Shown here: piece by piece, positions 45,400-54,478 of the stretch
How the letters are laid out: each line of letters starts with the position of its first letter
Position numbering within the stretch: position 1 is the stretch's first letter
Assembly (NCBI RefSeq): GCF_002896855.1
Contig: NZ_CP021850.1
Span: 4,365,665 to 4,429,664, forward strand
Source: Clostridium thermosuccinogenes
GTDB lineage: Bacteria > Bacillota > Clostridia > Acetivibrionales > DSM-5807
Direction: 5' to 3'
DNA length: 64,000 nucleotides
Notes under the pieces: model-generated
Seen by the model: only the letters and a program-made list of their open reading frames with translations
The model's database searches: none
Told to the model about the DNA's origin: nothing
Program-made: the position numbers and the translations under genes

Positions 45400-45454
45400 T
45401 TACAGCTCTATATAGTTTAGGAATGAGTTCGGTTAATAATGAATGTATTGATTC
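45400..45454 (-). repeat. Dispersed about 50-bp repeat, copy C
   Basis: Read on the minus strand: GAATCAATACATTCATTATT...CGAACTCATTCCTAAACTATATAG...GCTGTAA. It is nearly the same as copy A (60987-61041). It lies back to back with copy E. Confidence 0.65.
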
Positions 45455-45495
45455 ATCCATTTCAATCAGCTGAATTCAAACCGATTTTATATAGG
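45454..45495 (+). repeat. Dispersed about 50-bp repeat, copy E
   Basis: CATCCATTTCAATCAGCTGA...ATTCAAACCGATTTTATATAGG. The first half matches copy D and the second half matches copy F. It forms an inverted pair with copy C. Confidence 0.6.
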
Positions 45496-45581
45496 TGCTA
45501 TATCAGAGCGATGTCAGTATGGTTTACCAACTTGCCTTTACTTCATGCAACCGGCCATTTCATGGATATGGGGATGATGTA

Positions 45582-46283
45582 ATGGGAAAATGCTTGTTGT
45601 CTATTGACTGGGATTATTTTATCCAAATGCAAAAAGAAAACTGGGGTTCATATATAGAAAATAAAAAAAACCTGATGGATTTATGGTATAAGCGATTCCT
45701 GCAGGCGAAAGCACAAGGCAGGAACATTCAGAATTCTTACCGGCTTTCCTCAGGAGTGGACATCTTCTGGGAAAAAATCAGGCGGTTCTTCCGATTTGAC
45801 AAGGATGTAAAGGCTTATGTTTCCGACTCCCATTCCCTGTCCTATGACATAGCCGCAAATCACGGCTTGAGGACAGTATACCTGTTTGACTCCCATTCCG
45901 ACCTGGGTTATGGGGGTACCTCCTCCCTTAATTTCGAGATAAACTGTGCCAACTGGCTCGGCAAGCTTTTTAAAGATAATCGGATAGATGAAGCTAATAT
46001 AATATACAGCCCTTTTACAGCTGAAAAGCCGGAATATTTCAAGGCTATGAACAGCATTTACAGGATTCGGTATCTGTCTCCCGATGATCTGGCTGCAGGC
46101 ATTGATGTTGGGGCAGTTCATATATGCCGTTCCGGAGCATGGACTCCTCCTTGGCTGGACAAAAGGTTTGAGCATTTCATTAAGTCCTCAGGGCTTCCAT
46201 TTAATATTACCGACTGTCCGGCGAGAAAGTGGGATACGAAGAATATAAGCCTTTCTGATCAAATCAATTATCTGATGGCATGA
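45582..46283 (+). CDS. UPF0489-family protein (arginase-like fold suspected)
   Basis: 233 aa from ATG 45582 (MGKCLLSIDWDYF). The longer frame begins inside a repeat element and lacks a ribosome site. The two family-type acidic motifs are LSIDWDYF near the start and VYLFDSHSDLGYGG around residue 105, recalling the metal-binding Asp/His motifs of arginase-like hydrolases. The FNITDCPARKWD tail is also conserved in look. The family is uncharacterised; metal-dependent hydrolase is inference. Confidence 0.65.
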   Translation: MGKCLLSIDWDYFIQMQKENWGSYIENKKNLMDLWYKRFLQAKAQGRNIQNSYRLSSGVDIFWEKIRRFFRFDKDVKAYVSDSHSLSYDIAANHGLRTVYLFDSHSDLGYGGTSSLNFEINCANWLGKLFKDNRIDEANIIYSPFTAEKPEYFKAMNSIYRIRYLSPDDLAAGIDVGAVHICRSGAWTPPWLDKRFEHFIKSSGLPFNITDCPARKWDTKNISLSDQINYLMA

Positions 46284-46699
46284 TATGACATACCGGACCT
46301 GCAGAGGCTTTTTACCTTGGTGGCGTAAGTCACCGTATCGGCATGGCGTGCTGAAATATATGCAAAGGATTCAAAATACATGGCAATCAATGAATCCGTT
46401 ATTATAGCTGAATTTACTCCTGAACTGTATAAATGAGAATACAAGCAATAACTGTTTTTTTGCAAATGAAATTTCCCCACTTTTGCAAATAGCTGCCGGA
46501 TAACTTGCCAGCAGTTTAAAGCATTATAATTGATTTTCAATCATATAGAGATTCGCTAACGCTCATCCTACAGGCTTTGTCCTTGACTTGATTGTTCAAA
46601 TACAATTACCAGAGCCTCACCTTGCTGGGCAAAAACGCCGGAAATGCTTTATTGCAATTATGGGGAATTTTATTTGCAATTTATTTTGATACCGAGGTT
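46284..46699. other. Intergenic region between UPF0489 and ferredoxin genes
   Basis: No gene supported. It holds repeat copy B (46384-46432). The remaining AT-rich sequence shows no strong signal. Confidence 0.45.
46384..46432 (+). repeat. Dispersed about 50-bp repeat, copy B
   Basis: CAATCAATGAATCCGTTATT...AGCTGAATTTACTCCTGAACTGTAT. It aligns with copy A across its length with scattered changes. Confidence 0.6.
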
Positions 46700-46888
46700 T
46701 TACTCCACTGTTATTACGGAAACGGGGCAGCCTGCTTCAGCTTCCTTTGCTGCTTCTTCCGCACCCTTCGGAACTTCGTCGACATAAACTTCAGCAAATC
46801 CGTCTTCTGCCATCCTGAAAACCTCCGGGCAGGTAGCCGGACACAAGCCGCAAGCAATGCAGCCTTCCCTGTCTATAGACGCCTTCAT
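46700..46888 (-). CDS. Small [4Fe-4S] ferredoxin
   Basis: 62 aa from ATG 46888, after AGAGAGGTG. Cluster ligands are C10-x2-C13-x2-C16 and C54-P, a single-cluster ferredoxin like that of Thermotoga; C20 is present but the usual disulfide partner near the middle is absent. A longer frame starting further upstream has no better ribosome site. It carries electrons for anaerobic redox enzymes; the partner is not evident nearby. Confidence 0.9.
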   Translation of the reverse strand: MKASIDREGCIACGLCPATCPEVFRMAEDGFAEVYVDEVPKGAEEAAKEAEAGCPVSVITVE

Positions 46889-46986
46889 AATATCACCTCT
46901 CTCTTCCGCCAGTGAATCTATATGCACCTTGCGCATTACATCAAAGAATAACTGGATGTATTTTCATAAGCAATTATATGGCTAAT

Positions 46987-47018
46987 TAGAATAAAATTCT
47001 GTGACTCGCGTCACAGAA
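46987..47018 (-). terminator. Terminator of the nucleoid-associated protein gene
   Basis: TTCTGTGAC (46997-47005), loop TCGC, GTCACAGAA (47010-47018); on the minus strand it is followed by TTTTATTCT. Confidence 0.85.
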
Positions 47019-47020
47019 AA

Positions 47021-48034
47021 TCACTTATTAATTATTTTGCCTACATTTTTTATAATTATTGATATCGTTCCGTCGGAATTATTGACAAATTCAATCTTTT
47101 CCTTGTTGTTATACAAGCTCGGCGGAAAATTTATTTCTATTCCCGTATCAGTCTTTATTCTATGGGTTCTGAACTTCTTTTCCGCCAGCTTTTCCGGTAT
47201 GGGAATGCTCTTCTCCGTCAAGCCTGCTTTATGTATTTCTTCCATATACTCGTTACGGATTTCAACATTTTTATCAAAAACTTCTTCCACCAGATTATCC
47301 AACTGAATAGCCTTTGTTTCCTCAAAGCTGTCCGATATGGCTTTCTTCAGCTTGGCTGCGGTTTCAAAATCTTCATCATAATACTTTTTGCTGATTTTCT
47401 GCGCCACCTTGTTGATAATTTTTACCTTTTCATTGTCCGAAAGCTGGGTCGTACAGTTCAAAAACATGCCTGAAAAATAATATTCCCTTTCCCCGTTTAT
47501 TTCATAAGCCTTCTCAATGAGCTTCATCTCAAGACTTTCAAGGTTAATTAGGACACATTCGTCAGCTTTTTGGGACTCCGAAGGCAGCAAGGTTCTATAC
47601 CGGATTATCGTGTTGATATTGCCCTCTTCTCCCTGTTCGACATAATGGGTATATCCTGTTTTGTAGTTAAGCTTTAAAATGCCCAGGTGTGGCTGGCTTT
47701 CATAATAAAAAAGGCAGCAGATCAGGTCTGCTGGAGGAATATCCACATTCTTTTGCATAATGCTGAACAACCCTTCTGCAATTCCAATACTGCCTTGGAG
47801 GAAAAAATCCGGATTAAGCTTGATTTCACAGCATATATCCCTTATAAAATTTGGAGCATCACTAAATCGCGCCATCTTTGCGTTATTATCGGACATAATC
47901 CTCTCGATATGCTTTCCGATAAAATTACTCTGGTCTTCATCGATATCGAGCTCCTTGTCGGAAAGGACTGGCATGGTGACATTGTTGTCCAGTATATGAA
48001 GCACCGCTCTTTTTATAATTATCTCTTCCGCCAT
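47021..48034 (-). CDS. 37-kDa nucleoid-associated protein (NdpA/YejK family)
   Basis: 337 aa. N-terminal IIIKRAVLHILDNNVTMPVL and DIDEDQSNFIGKHIERIMSD, the central PADLICCLFYYESQPHLGILKLNYKTGYTHY, and LPSESQKADECVLINL are the family features. GAGGT precedes the ATG. These proteins associate with nucleoid DNA; the molecular role is not well defined. It stands alone with its own terminator. Confidence 0.88.
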   Translation of the reverse strand: MAEEIIIKRAVLHILDNNVTMPVLSDKELDIDEDQSNFIGKHIERIMSDNNAKMARFSDAPNFIRDICCEIKLNPDFFLQGSIGIAEGLFSIMQKNVDIPPADLICCLFYYESQPHLGILKLNYKTGYTHYVEQGEEGNINTIIRYRTLLPSESQKADECVLINLESLEMKLIEKAYEINGEREYYFSGMFLNCTTQLSDNEKVKIINKVAQKISKKYYDEDFETAAKLKKAISDSFEETKAIQLDNLVEEVFDKNVEIRNEYMEEIHKAGLTEKSIPIPEKLAEKKFRTHRIKTDTGIEINFPPSLYNNKEKIEFVNNSDGTISIIIKNVGKIINK

Positions 48035-48230
48035 TTATATCAATACCTCACAATCATAATTTTCTTTTATTATACATAATAATTTATCCATCGGATCATC
48101 GCAAGGCTTTAACATATTCAGCCGTTTACAGCCTTATGCTTTGCCCACATGTTCATTTCACCGGCTGCCATTTTGTCAGCGGCCTTATCTTCCAACTGCA
48201 ACCTTGTCCTGCTCTCAACATCAGTATAAT

Positions 48231-48254
48231 ATTTTTAATTTCAAAATTAAAAAT
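48231..48254. promoter_or_regulatory. Perfect AT palindrome upstream of the DUF2089 promoter
   Basis: ATTTTTAATTT (48231-48241), CA, AAATTAAAAAT (48244-48254). An outer CTCAACA/TGTTGAG pair lies around it with a 10-base offset. It sits 35 bases before the -35 box; likely protein-binding site. Confidence 0.5.
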
Positions 48255-48288
48255 GTTGAGACTTTAATTAATTTTTTTAATATTATTA

Positions 48289-48317
48289 TTGACAATGTAT
48301 AAAACCTATATTATTAT
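48289..48317 (+). promoter_or_regulatory. Promoter of the DUF2089 gene
   Basis: -35 TTGACA (48289-48294), 17-base spacer, -10 TATTAT (48312-48317). Confidence 0.75.
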
Positions 48318-48380
48318 TAATGCTATAAGAGGGTTAATTAAATTTCCAGTAAGCAATAAATAATTGAAGAGGTGAATCAT

Positions 48381-48749
48381 ATGGCAGGTGAAGTTCTTGG
48401 AAAGTGCCCTGTATGCGGCAATGATACCGAAGTTACCAGAATCAGCTGCAATTCATGCGGCACAGCTATAGAAGGTCATTTTCATCTTTGCAAATTTTGC
48501 AAATTAACAGCAGAACAGAAGACTTTTATAGATGTATTTATAAAATGCAGAGGAAATATTAAAGAAGTGGAAAAAGAACTGGGCATATCCTATCCCACCG
48601 TAAAAAACAGGCTTGAAGATGTTGCCGCAGCTCTTGGTTATAAGCAGGATATAGAGCCCGAACCATCCCGCAACAGAAAGGAAATCCTGGATAAGCTAAA
48701 TAGCGGTGAAATCAGCGTCGATGAAGCCATCGACCTGTTAAAGGAATAA
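48381..48749 (+). CDS. DUF2089 zinc-ribbon/HTH regulator
   Basis: 122 aa from ATG 48381, 6 bases after GAGGTG. N-terminal zinc ribbon (C9-x2-C12...C23-x2-C26, then C37-x2-C40). A helix-turn-helix-like segment GNIKEVEKELGISYPTVKNR (about 58-77) follows. The C-terminal tail EILDKLNSGEISVDEAIDLL (101-120) is a SHOCT-like helix pair. The next gene begins with a similar helix pair, so the two proteins may interact. Probably a DNA-binding regulator of the downstream DUF4097 gene. Confidence 0.88.
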   Translation: MAGEVLGKCPVCGNDTEVTRISCNSCGTAIEGHFHLCKFCKLTAEQKTFIDVFIKCRGNIKEVEKELGISYPTVKNRLEDVAAALGYKQDIEPEPSRNRKEILDKLNSGEISVDEAIDLLKE

Positions 48750-49000
48750 TCACATACAGCGATTAAAAAGCACAAGGATTATATCACCCCATCATCAACC
48801 CGATGGCAGTATAAAATGTCTTTATGAAAATAGTACAAAGCAGTATGCCAAAATGCCATCGTCACCAGCTAGAGAAGAATACACCTTGAGATGCGGAAAT
48901 AAGGGTTTTCTATGAAAAAAGGCAAGCCGCCAAAAGTTTAGTTGCCGGCTGCCGGATCAGTTATTGTTTGTCAAGTAAATAATGGGAGGGTGTGAAAAAC

Positions 49001-50194
49001 ATGTCACTTAGTGAAGAAAGAATTCTCATACTGAAGATGTTGGAAGAGGGAAAAATTACGAGTGAGGAAGCAGCAAGGCTGCTCGAAGCGCTGGAAGGCG
49101 GCGAAAAGCAAACCTCCTCAGGAACTGCCGGAAAACAGCAGAAACAGCCTAATTTTCAGGAGGAAGTTGCAAAAGTAAGGGATCGTTTAAACGAATGGAA
49201 GAAAGAATTTCAAACCAACTATAATCAGAAAGACTTTGACCGCATTGTAGAAGAGTTCAGCAGCAAAGCTGAGAAAATCGGTAAGAGTGTGGCAGCCACT
49301 ACTTTCGGTCTGGTGGATAAAATGATTGATTTTGTTGGAAGCTTTGTAGATACCAGCACTTTTAACTTTTTCGGAAACTGTCCCACCATTGAAAAAAACT
49401 TTGAAGCTGCTGCTATTGAAGGAATGGACCTGGATGTCGAGGCTGTAAACGGCCCTATCGTGGTAAAAAAGCATCTGGACAGCAAAATAGTTATAAAATC
49501 GCGAATTAAAAGTCATTCAAACAATGCCGATGATGTTCTTGTATTTAATGACAGCGGAAATGCCGTATCCCTTAAACTGAACAATGCCGTCAACACAAGT
49601 GTATCCCATGAAATATTCCTTCCGGCAATCAGGTTTAAGAAAATATCCTTAAAAACCACCAACGGAAGAATCTATGCCGAGGATTCGCTGTCAGAGGTTT
49701 TTGAAGCTGCTACACAGAACAGCCACATAGAGCTGATGGGAGTAAATAGTGATGCGATAACCGCTCACACAAGAAATGCAAAAATCCAGGTCAGCTATAT
49801 AATAGGCAAAAACATAGAAGTCAAAACCACCAATGCTTCTATAGATGTAAAACATATTAAAGCCGAGAATGTCAAGGTAGAAACTACCAATGGGCGCATA
49901 TTTGTGGAAAATGCTCAGAACCATGAAAATGCGCCGGAAATGAATATCAGCCTCAAGGCGACCAATGGCGGTATCAAGGTCAATATGAACGATATGGACA
50001 AGAAAGGCTATAAAGTAAGAGCCAAGACCACCAACGGCACAGTTAACCTCCTCATTCCTGAGATGCTTTATCATAACAGGCAAGGTGCCGGCGGAAGCTT
50101 TGTAGAAGCAGAATCCAACGGTTATAACGACTTCAGCGAAAAAGTGAACATAAATGCTGAAACTACCAATAGCTTTATTGAGATTGTCAAGTAA
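49001..50194 (+). CDS. DUF4097 beta-repeat protein with N-terminal SHOCT-like domain (YvlB-like)
   Basis: 397 aa from ATG 49001; a GTG at 48992 is only 2 bases from GGGAGGG, so ATG is preferred although the spacing is long. Residues 1-32 (ERILILKMLEEGKITSEEAA) form the SHOCT-like helix pair. A charged linker and amphipathic stretch (about 60-130) follow. The C-terminal half is a ladder of short strands with the repeated phrase TTNG/TTN-x-I (for example LKTTNGRIYAED, VETTNGRIFVEN, AKTTNGTVNL, ETTNSFIEIVK), typical of DUF4097 beta-helix folds. B. subtilis YvlB is the closest pattern I know; envelope-stress involvement is suspected for such proteins. Confidence 0.85.
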   Translation: MSLSEERILILKMLEEGKITSEEAARLLEALEGGEKQTSSGTAGKQQKQPNFQEEVAKVRDRLNEWKKEFQTNYNQKDFDRIVEEFSSKAEKIGKSVAATTFGLVDKMIDFVGSFVDTSTFNFFGNCPTIEKNFEAAAIEGMDLDVEAVNGPIVVKKHLDSKIVIKSRIKSHSNNADDVLVFNDSGNAVSLKLNNAVNTSVSHEIFLPAIRFKKISLKTTNGRIYAEDSLSEVFEAATQNSHIELMGVNSDAITAHTRNAKIQVSYIIGKNIEVKTTNASIDVKHIKAENVKVETTNGRIFVENAQNHENAPEMNISLKATNGGIKVNMNDMDKKGYKVRAKTTNGTVNLLIPEMLYHNRQGAGGSFVEAESNGYNDFSEKVNINAETTNSFIEIVK

Positions 50195-50217
50195 CTCTCT
50201 TTATAAAAAATGCCCCC

Positions 50218-50278
50218 GGGATATTCCGATAGCGAAGCAAGCTTTTTAAGCGAAAGGAATATCCCTTTATTTTATCTT
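50218..50278 (+). terminator. Terminator after the DUF4097 gene
   Basis: GGGATATTCC (50218-50227) and GGAATATCCC (50256-50265) are perfect 10-bp arms, followed by TTTATTTTAT. Confidence 0.8.
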
Positions 50279-50446
50279 TTTTATCTTCAGAAAAGATGCT
50301 TTAAAAAGGCACGGTAGGTAGTACTTCGCAAAGCCCGGCAGCCATCCTTCAGGACGCTTCAGGGCTTGTTATTTATATGGATTAAAATAATTATATGTGC
50401 TATAATATATCACCGAAAAGCTAATATTTTCTTTATGAGGTGTAGA

Positions 50447-51529
50447 ATGTTTGACAGGCTGGAAGTAATAGAAAACAGATATGAGGAGATAAGCTTAAAG
50501 TTAAGCGATCCTTCCGTTATCGCCAATCAGGATGAATATAAGAAGCTGATGAAAGAATATTCGGACTTGGAAGAAATCGTGGAGAAATACCGTGAGTATA
50601 AGAAGGTTATAAAGGATATCGACGACACCAAGAAGCTTCGCGAGGAAAAGCTGGATAAAGAGATGCATGAAATGGTGGAGGCGGAGCTGGCGGAATCGGA
50701 GGAAAAGCGGAAACAGATAGAAAAGGAACTGAAAATTCTTCTCCTTCCGAAAGATCCCAATGACGACAAAAGTGTCATAGTGGAAATCCGTGCCGGGGCA
50801 GGAGGAGAAGAAGCAGCGCTGTTTGCCGGCGTGCTTTTCAGAGCATATACAAAGTATGCCGAGAGCAAACGCTGGAAAGTAGAAATGTTAGATTCCAATC
50901 CCACCGAATTGGGTGGTTTCAAGGAAGTCATATTCACAATTGAAGCAAAAGGCGCATACAGCCGTCTGAAGTTTGAGAGTGGTGTTCACAGAGTACAGAG
51001 GGTTCCCACTACGGAAGCAAGCGGCAGAATACATACTTCCACTGTCACTGTGGCCGTCCTGCCTGAAGTGGATGAAGTGGATGTCGAAATAAATCCCTCC
51101 GATCTCCAGATAGATACTTTCAGAGCCAGCGGAGCAGGAGGCCAGCACATTAACAAAACTGAATCCGCTATAAGGATAACCCATATCCCTACAGGGCTGG
51201 TGGTCACATGCCAGGACGAAAGGTCCCAGCACAAAAACAGAGAAAAGGCAATGAGGGTGCTCCGTTCAAAGCTGTATAACATGGCCCAGGAGCAGCAGAA
51301 TTCCGAACTCGCCCAGGCCAGAAAGAGCCAAGTCGGTACGGGAGACCGGAGCGAAAGGATCAGGACGTACAACTATCCGCAGGGAAGGGTTACAGATCAC
51401 AGAATAGGCTTAACCCTCTATAAAATTGATGAAATCCTGGACGGTGATTTTGACGAAATCATAGATGCTTTGATAACCACCGAACAGACAGGAAAACTGG
51501 GGAACGGCGACGACGAAGACTGGAATTGA
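50447..51529 (+). CDS. prfA: Peptide chain release factor 1
   Basis: 360 aa, standard RF1 length, from ATG 50447 after GAGGTG; the longer frame upstream is T-rich and not supported. The catalytic GGQ lies in [14 protein letters not shown]. The stop-codon recognition region reads [14 protein letters not shown] (RF1-type PxT, not the SPF of RF2). It releases peptides at UAA and UAG. The methyltransferase gene prmC, often adjacent, is not in this window. Confidence 0.97.
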   Translation: MFDRLEVIENRYEEISLKLSDPSVIANQDEYKKLMKEYSDLEEIVEKYREYKKVIKDIDDTKKLREEKLDKEMHEMVEAELAESEEKRKQIEKELKILLLPKDPNDDKSVIVEIRAGAGGEEAALFAGVLFRAYTKYAESKRWKVEMLDSNPTELGGFKEVIFTIEAKGAYSRLKFESGVHRVQRVPTTEASGRIHTSTVTVAVLPEVDEVDVEINPSDLQIDTFRASGAGGQHINKTESAIRITHIPTGLVVTCQDERSQHKNREKAMRVLRSKLYNMAQEQQNSELAQARKSQVGTGDRSERIRTYNYPQGRVTDHRIGLTLYKIDEILDGDFDEIIDALITTEQTGKLGNGDDEDWN

Positions 51530-51670
51530 CCAATTTGCCGACCCGGCTCGCAAGGGTGCACTGGATAAGTGATACAAAGCTTAAATAAGGCAATATAAGA
51601 CAATTATATAGTTTGGACTAATGTCTGCCAATAATATTGCTGTCGGTCCTTTACGCCGTAGATTTGGATC

Positions 51671-51722
51671 ATCCGGTATTAACCCTGAGCAACAGGGCAT
51701 GCCGGATTCCCTTTAAAGGGAA
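51671..51722 (+). other. Nested hairpins between prfA and the ZIP gene
   Basis: Outer arms ATCCGGTAT (51671-51679) and ATGCCGGAT (51699-51707), inner stem CCCTG/CAGGG (51683-51687, 51693-51697), then a separate palindrome TTCCCTTTAAAGGGAA (51707-51722). There is no T-run. It could be a prfA end structure or a leader element of the metal transporter. Confidence 0.45.
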
Positions 51723-51807
51723 AGAAATTACATATAAAGATTAATATAACATCCCTCCAAAGAATAAAATTATACTCGGTCGGATTTCTTCTTTGAGGGG
51801 GATACTC

Positions 51808-52548
51808 ATGAAAAATTTAATTAGTGTTAGCTTTATCGGCCTGGTGTCCGGTATAATCGGAACAGGAATCGGCGGGCTCATGGCTTTCTTCGTTAAGAAT
51901 ATCAGCAACCGCATACTCAGCCTAATACTGGAATTTTCAGCAGGCCTGATGACATCGGTGGTTTGCTTCAAACTGATTCCTGAAGCCTTTGAACTGGGAG
52001 AGCCCTTCACCACTATCTGCAGTGTGCTGACAGGGGTTTTGGTTATAATATTACTGGAAGATGTGATATTAAATGCCGAATTTTTAAAGAAGGGCAGACG
52101 CAACACCGGCCTTTTGAAAGCCGGTATTCTTACTGCCATCGGCATAGCCCTCCATAACCTTCCTGAAGGTTTCGCCGTCGGATCAGGTTTTGAGGCATCC
52201 TTGAGCCTTGGCGTAACGCTTACATTGGTGATACTCATCCATGATATACCGGAAGGCATTGCCATGGCCGTACCTCTTAGAGCAGGCGGATTCTCCAGGA
52301 TGAGGGCCTTCATGCTTACGATTTTATCAGGAATCCCTATGGGATTGGGAGCCTTTATCGGCGCTGCCTTGGGTGGAATCTCAAAGCAGTTTATTTCATT
52401 ATGTCTGGGCTTTGCCGGAGGTGCGATGCTCTATATTGTCTGCGGCGAACTCGTGCCCGAATCCAAAAAGCTCTACAGAGGACGACTACCATCCATCGGC
52501 AATGTTCTGGGCATAATATGTGGTATAATAGTTTCAATATATAATTAG
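51808..52548 (+). CDS. ZIP-family metal transporter (zinc/iron)
   Basis: 246 aa from ATG 51808 after GAGGGGG. About eight membrane helices. The metal-site motifs are in helices IV and V: GIALHNLPEGFAVG and ILIHDIPEGIAMAVP. An early glutamate-containing segment is EFSAGLMTSVVCFKLIPEAFE. It imports divalent metal, most often zinc. It lies between prfA and sua5, an arrangement I associate with related clostridia. Confidence 0.94.
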   Translation: MKNLISVSFIGLVSGIIGTGIGGLMAFFVKNISNRILSLILEFSAGLMTSVVCFKLIPEAFELGEPFTTICSVLTGVLVIILLEDVILNAEFLKKGRRNTGLLKAGILTAIGIALHNLPEGFAVGSGFEASLSLGVTLTLVILIHDIPEGIAMAVPLRAGGFSRMRAFMLTILSGIPMGLGAFIGAALGGISKQFISLCLGFAGGAMLYIVCGELVPESKKLYRGRLPSIGNVLGIICGIIVSIYN

Positions 52549-52638
52549 TGCTGTTGCAAAATCCGGCAAAACGGCATCATTCGAAAGCCTGACTGTCGGA
52601 AGCCGGCACAACGCCCTGATTTAAAGGAGTAATTCATT

Positions 52639-53691
52639 TTGAAGACGGAAGTTATTACAATTGACAAAGATAACATAGATATGGACAAGCTTAAATATGC
52701 GGCAGATGTAATAAAGCAAGGAGGACTGGTGGCTTTTCCCACCGAAACGGTATACGGTCTCGGTGCCAATGCGTTGAATGAAGCTGCAGCCCATAATATA
52801 TACGAAGCCAAAGGCCGCCCTTCCGACAACCCGCTGATTGTACATATTTCAGCACCGGATGAGCTGAGACGGCTTGTAAAAAGTATCCCCGCAAAGGTTG
52901 TCCCTCTGATGGACAGGTTTTGGCCGGGACCTCTTACCATCATAATGGAAAAGTCCGATATAATACCTAAAACAACCACAGGAGGTCTGGATACTGTTGC
53001 CATAAGGATGCCTTCCCATCCGGTAGCCATGGCATTGATACGGGAATCCGGTCTTCCGATAGCAGCGCCCAGTGCGAACCTTTCAGGAAAACCAAGTCCT
53101 ACAATGGCGCAGCATGTAATTCATGATTTGTACGGCAGAGTGGATGTGATAATAGACGCGGGAAATGTCAACATAGGCCTGGAATCAACCATTGTCGACA
53201 TGACTGTAAATCCTCCCATGCTTCTCCGTCCAGGCGGCATCACCCTTCACCAACTGGAGGAAGTATTGGGCGATATGGCAATTGATCCGGCCCTGTCAGG
53301 CCCTAACATATCAGACAAGCCCCCTAAAGCCCCAGGTATGAAGTACAAGCATTATTCTCCGGAAGCAGATGTCATCATCATTGAAGGCAGCCTTGACAGG
53401 GTGGTGGAGAATATAAACCGCCTTGCCCGGGAATACAGCCAAAAGGGTAAAAAGGTCGGTATCATGGCGACAGAACAAACAAAGCAAAAATACAGTGGTT
53501 TTACAGTGATTTCAATGGGTGACAGAAATATACCTGAAACCATAGCTTCCAACCTTTTTACAGACCTGCGGAAATTTGATGAGGAAGGGGTCGAAATAGT
53601 GCTGGCGGAAGCCGTAGATGCTGAAGATATCGGCCTCGCAATTATGAACAGGATGAACAAAGCTGCCGGGTATAATATAATAAAAGTATGA
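52639..53691 (+). CDS. L-threonylcarbamoyladenylate synthase (Sua5/YwlC)
   Basis: 350 aa with TTG start at 52639, 9 bases after AAAGGAG. The YrdC domain (about 1-205) shows GGLVAFPTETVYGLGANAL, KGRPSDNPLIVH and APSANLSGKPSPT; the Sua5 C-terminal domain (about 230-350) follows KAPGMKYKHYSPEA. The enzyme forms the threonylcarbamoyl-AMP used for t6A modification of ANN-decoding tRNAs. It is followed at 29 bases by the phosphatase gene, likely co-transcribed. Confidence 0.96.
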   Translation: MKTEVITIDKDNIDMDKLKYAADVIKQGGLVAFPTETVYGLGANALNEAAAHNIYEAKGRPSDNPLIVHISAPDELRRLVKSIPAKVVPLMDRFWPGPLTIIMEKSDIIPKTTTGGLDTVAIRMPSHPVAMALIRESGLPIAAPSANLSGKPSPTMAQHVIHDLYGRVDVIIDAGNVNIGLESTIVDMTVNPPMLLRPGGITLHQLEEVLGDMAIDPALSGPNISDKPPKAPGMKYKHYSPEADVIIIEGSLDRVVENINRLAREYSQKGKKVGIMATEQTKQKYSGFTVISMGDRNIPETIASNLFTDLRKFDEEGVEIVLAEAVDAEDIGLAIMNRMNKAAGYNIIKV

Positions 53692-53720
53692 CCATCATTA
53701 ATTAGAAAAGGAAGTTTAAA

Positions 53721-54224
53721 ATGGAGAGTATACTATTCGTATGTACAGGCAATACTTGCAGAAGCAGCATGGCCGAAGGGATTTTCAGAGGGGAACTGAA
53801 AAAGGATAAGGAGCTGGCGGAAAGGTTTGAAGTATCATCAGCCGGCATATCAGCTTTTGACGGTGAACCGGCAAGCGAATACGCCGTCAGTGCATTAAAA
53901 GATCTTTATGGTCTGGATATAAGCCTGCACAGAGCAAGACTGCTGAAAAAAGAGCATATCGATAATGCTTCTCTAATATTAACCATGACAAGGTCCCATA
54001 AGCAGGCGATATGTTCACTATTTCCTGAAGCAAGAAAAAAAACCTTTACCTTAAAAGAGTTTGCCTATGAATACGGGGTGTCTGACAGAACGGCTAAAAG
54101 CAGCTTCAATCCTGATATATCAGATCCTTTTGGCATGCCGGAAAATATATATAAGCAATGTGCAAGGGAAATTAAGGATGCGGTAGTTAGGACAGTTGAA
54201 AAATTAAGGAATTATGGAAAGTAA
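53721..54224 (+). CDS. Low-molecular-weight protein (arginine) phosphatase, YwlE-like
   Basis: 167 aa. The active-site loop is C8-TGNTC-R14-S in LFVCTGNTCRSSMAEG; the T in position 3 of the loop is the YwlE-type marker of arginine rather than tyrosine specificity. The general acid Asp lies in the DPFG segment near residue 134. Together with the neighbouring Sua5 this matches the ywlC-ywlE pairing in Firmicutes. It probably removes phospho-arginine from proteins. Confidence 0.9.
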   Translation: MESILFVCTGNTCRSSMAEGIFRGELKKDKELAERFEVSSAGISAFDGEPASEYAVSALKDLYGLDISLHRARLLKKEHIDNASLILTMTRSHKQAICSLFPEARKKTFTLKEFAYEYGVSDRTAKSSFNPDISDPFGMPENIYKQCAREIKDAVVRTVEKLRNYGK

Positions 54225-54253
54225 ACAAAAAATTAAATTCGACTAAACTTTTT

Positions 54254-54282
54254 TTGACATATAAATGACAATACTATAAAAT
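54254..54282 (+). promoter_or_regulatory. Promoter of the rpiB-upp operon
   Basis: -35 TTGACA (54254-54259), 17-base spacer, -10 TAAAAT (54277-54282). The leader to rpiB would be about 190 bases. Confidence 0.75.
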
Positions 54283-54478
54283 ATTTAAGAGAATTGGACA
54301 ACTTTTTGTTTGGAATACTATATGTAATGAGCGCAGTTTAAGATAAAACAGTTCCATATGTCAAAATACGGAATTTATATCGGTAACTGCCTTAAAATTT
54401 GCATTAAATTTTTGCTTATGACTTAGCGTGTTATCGATTTAATGTAAACGTGCTGTTTGTTTTATCAAGGAGGCCCTT

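Larger units (their letters stand above)
48035..48380. other. Divergent intergenic region upstream of the DUF2089 gene
   Basis: No gene. It has a perfect 24-bp palindrome (48231-48254) and a consensus-like promoter (48289-48317). Confidence 0.5.
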
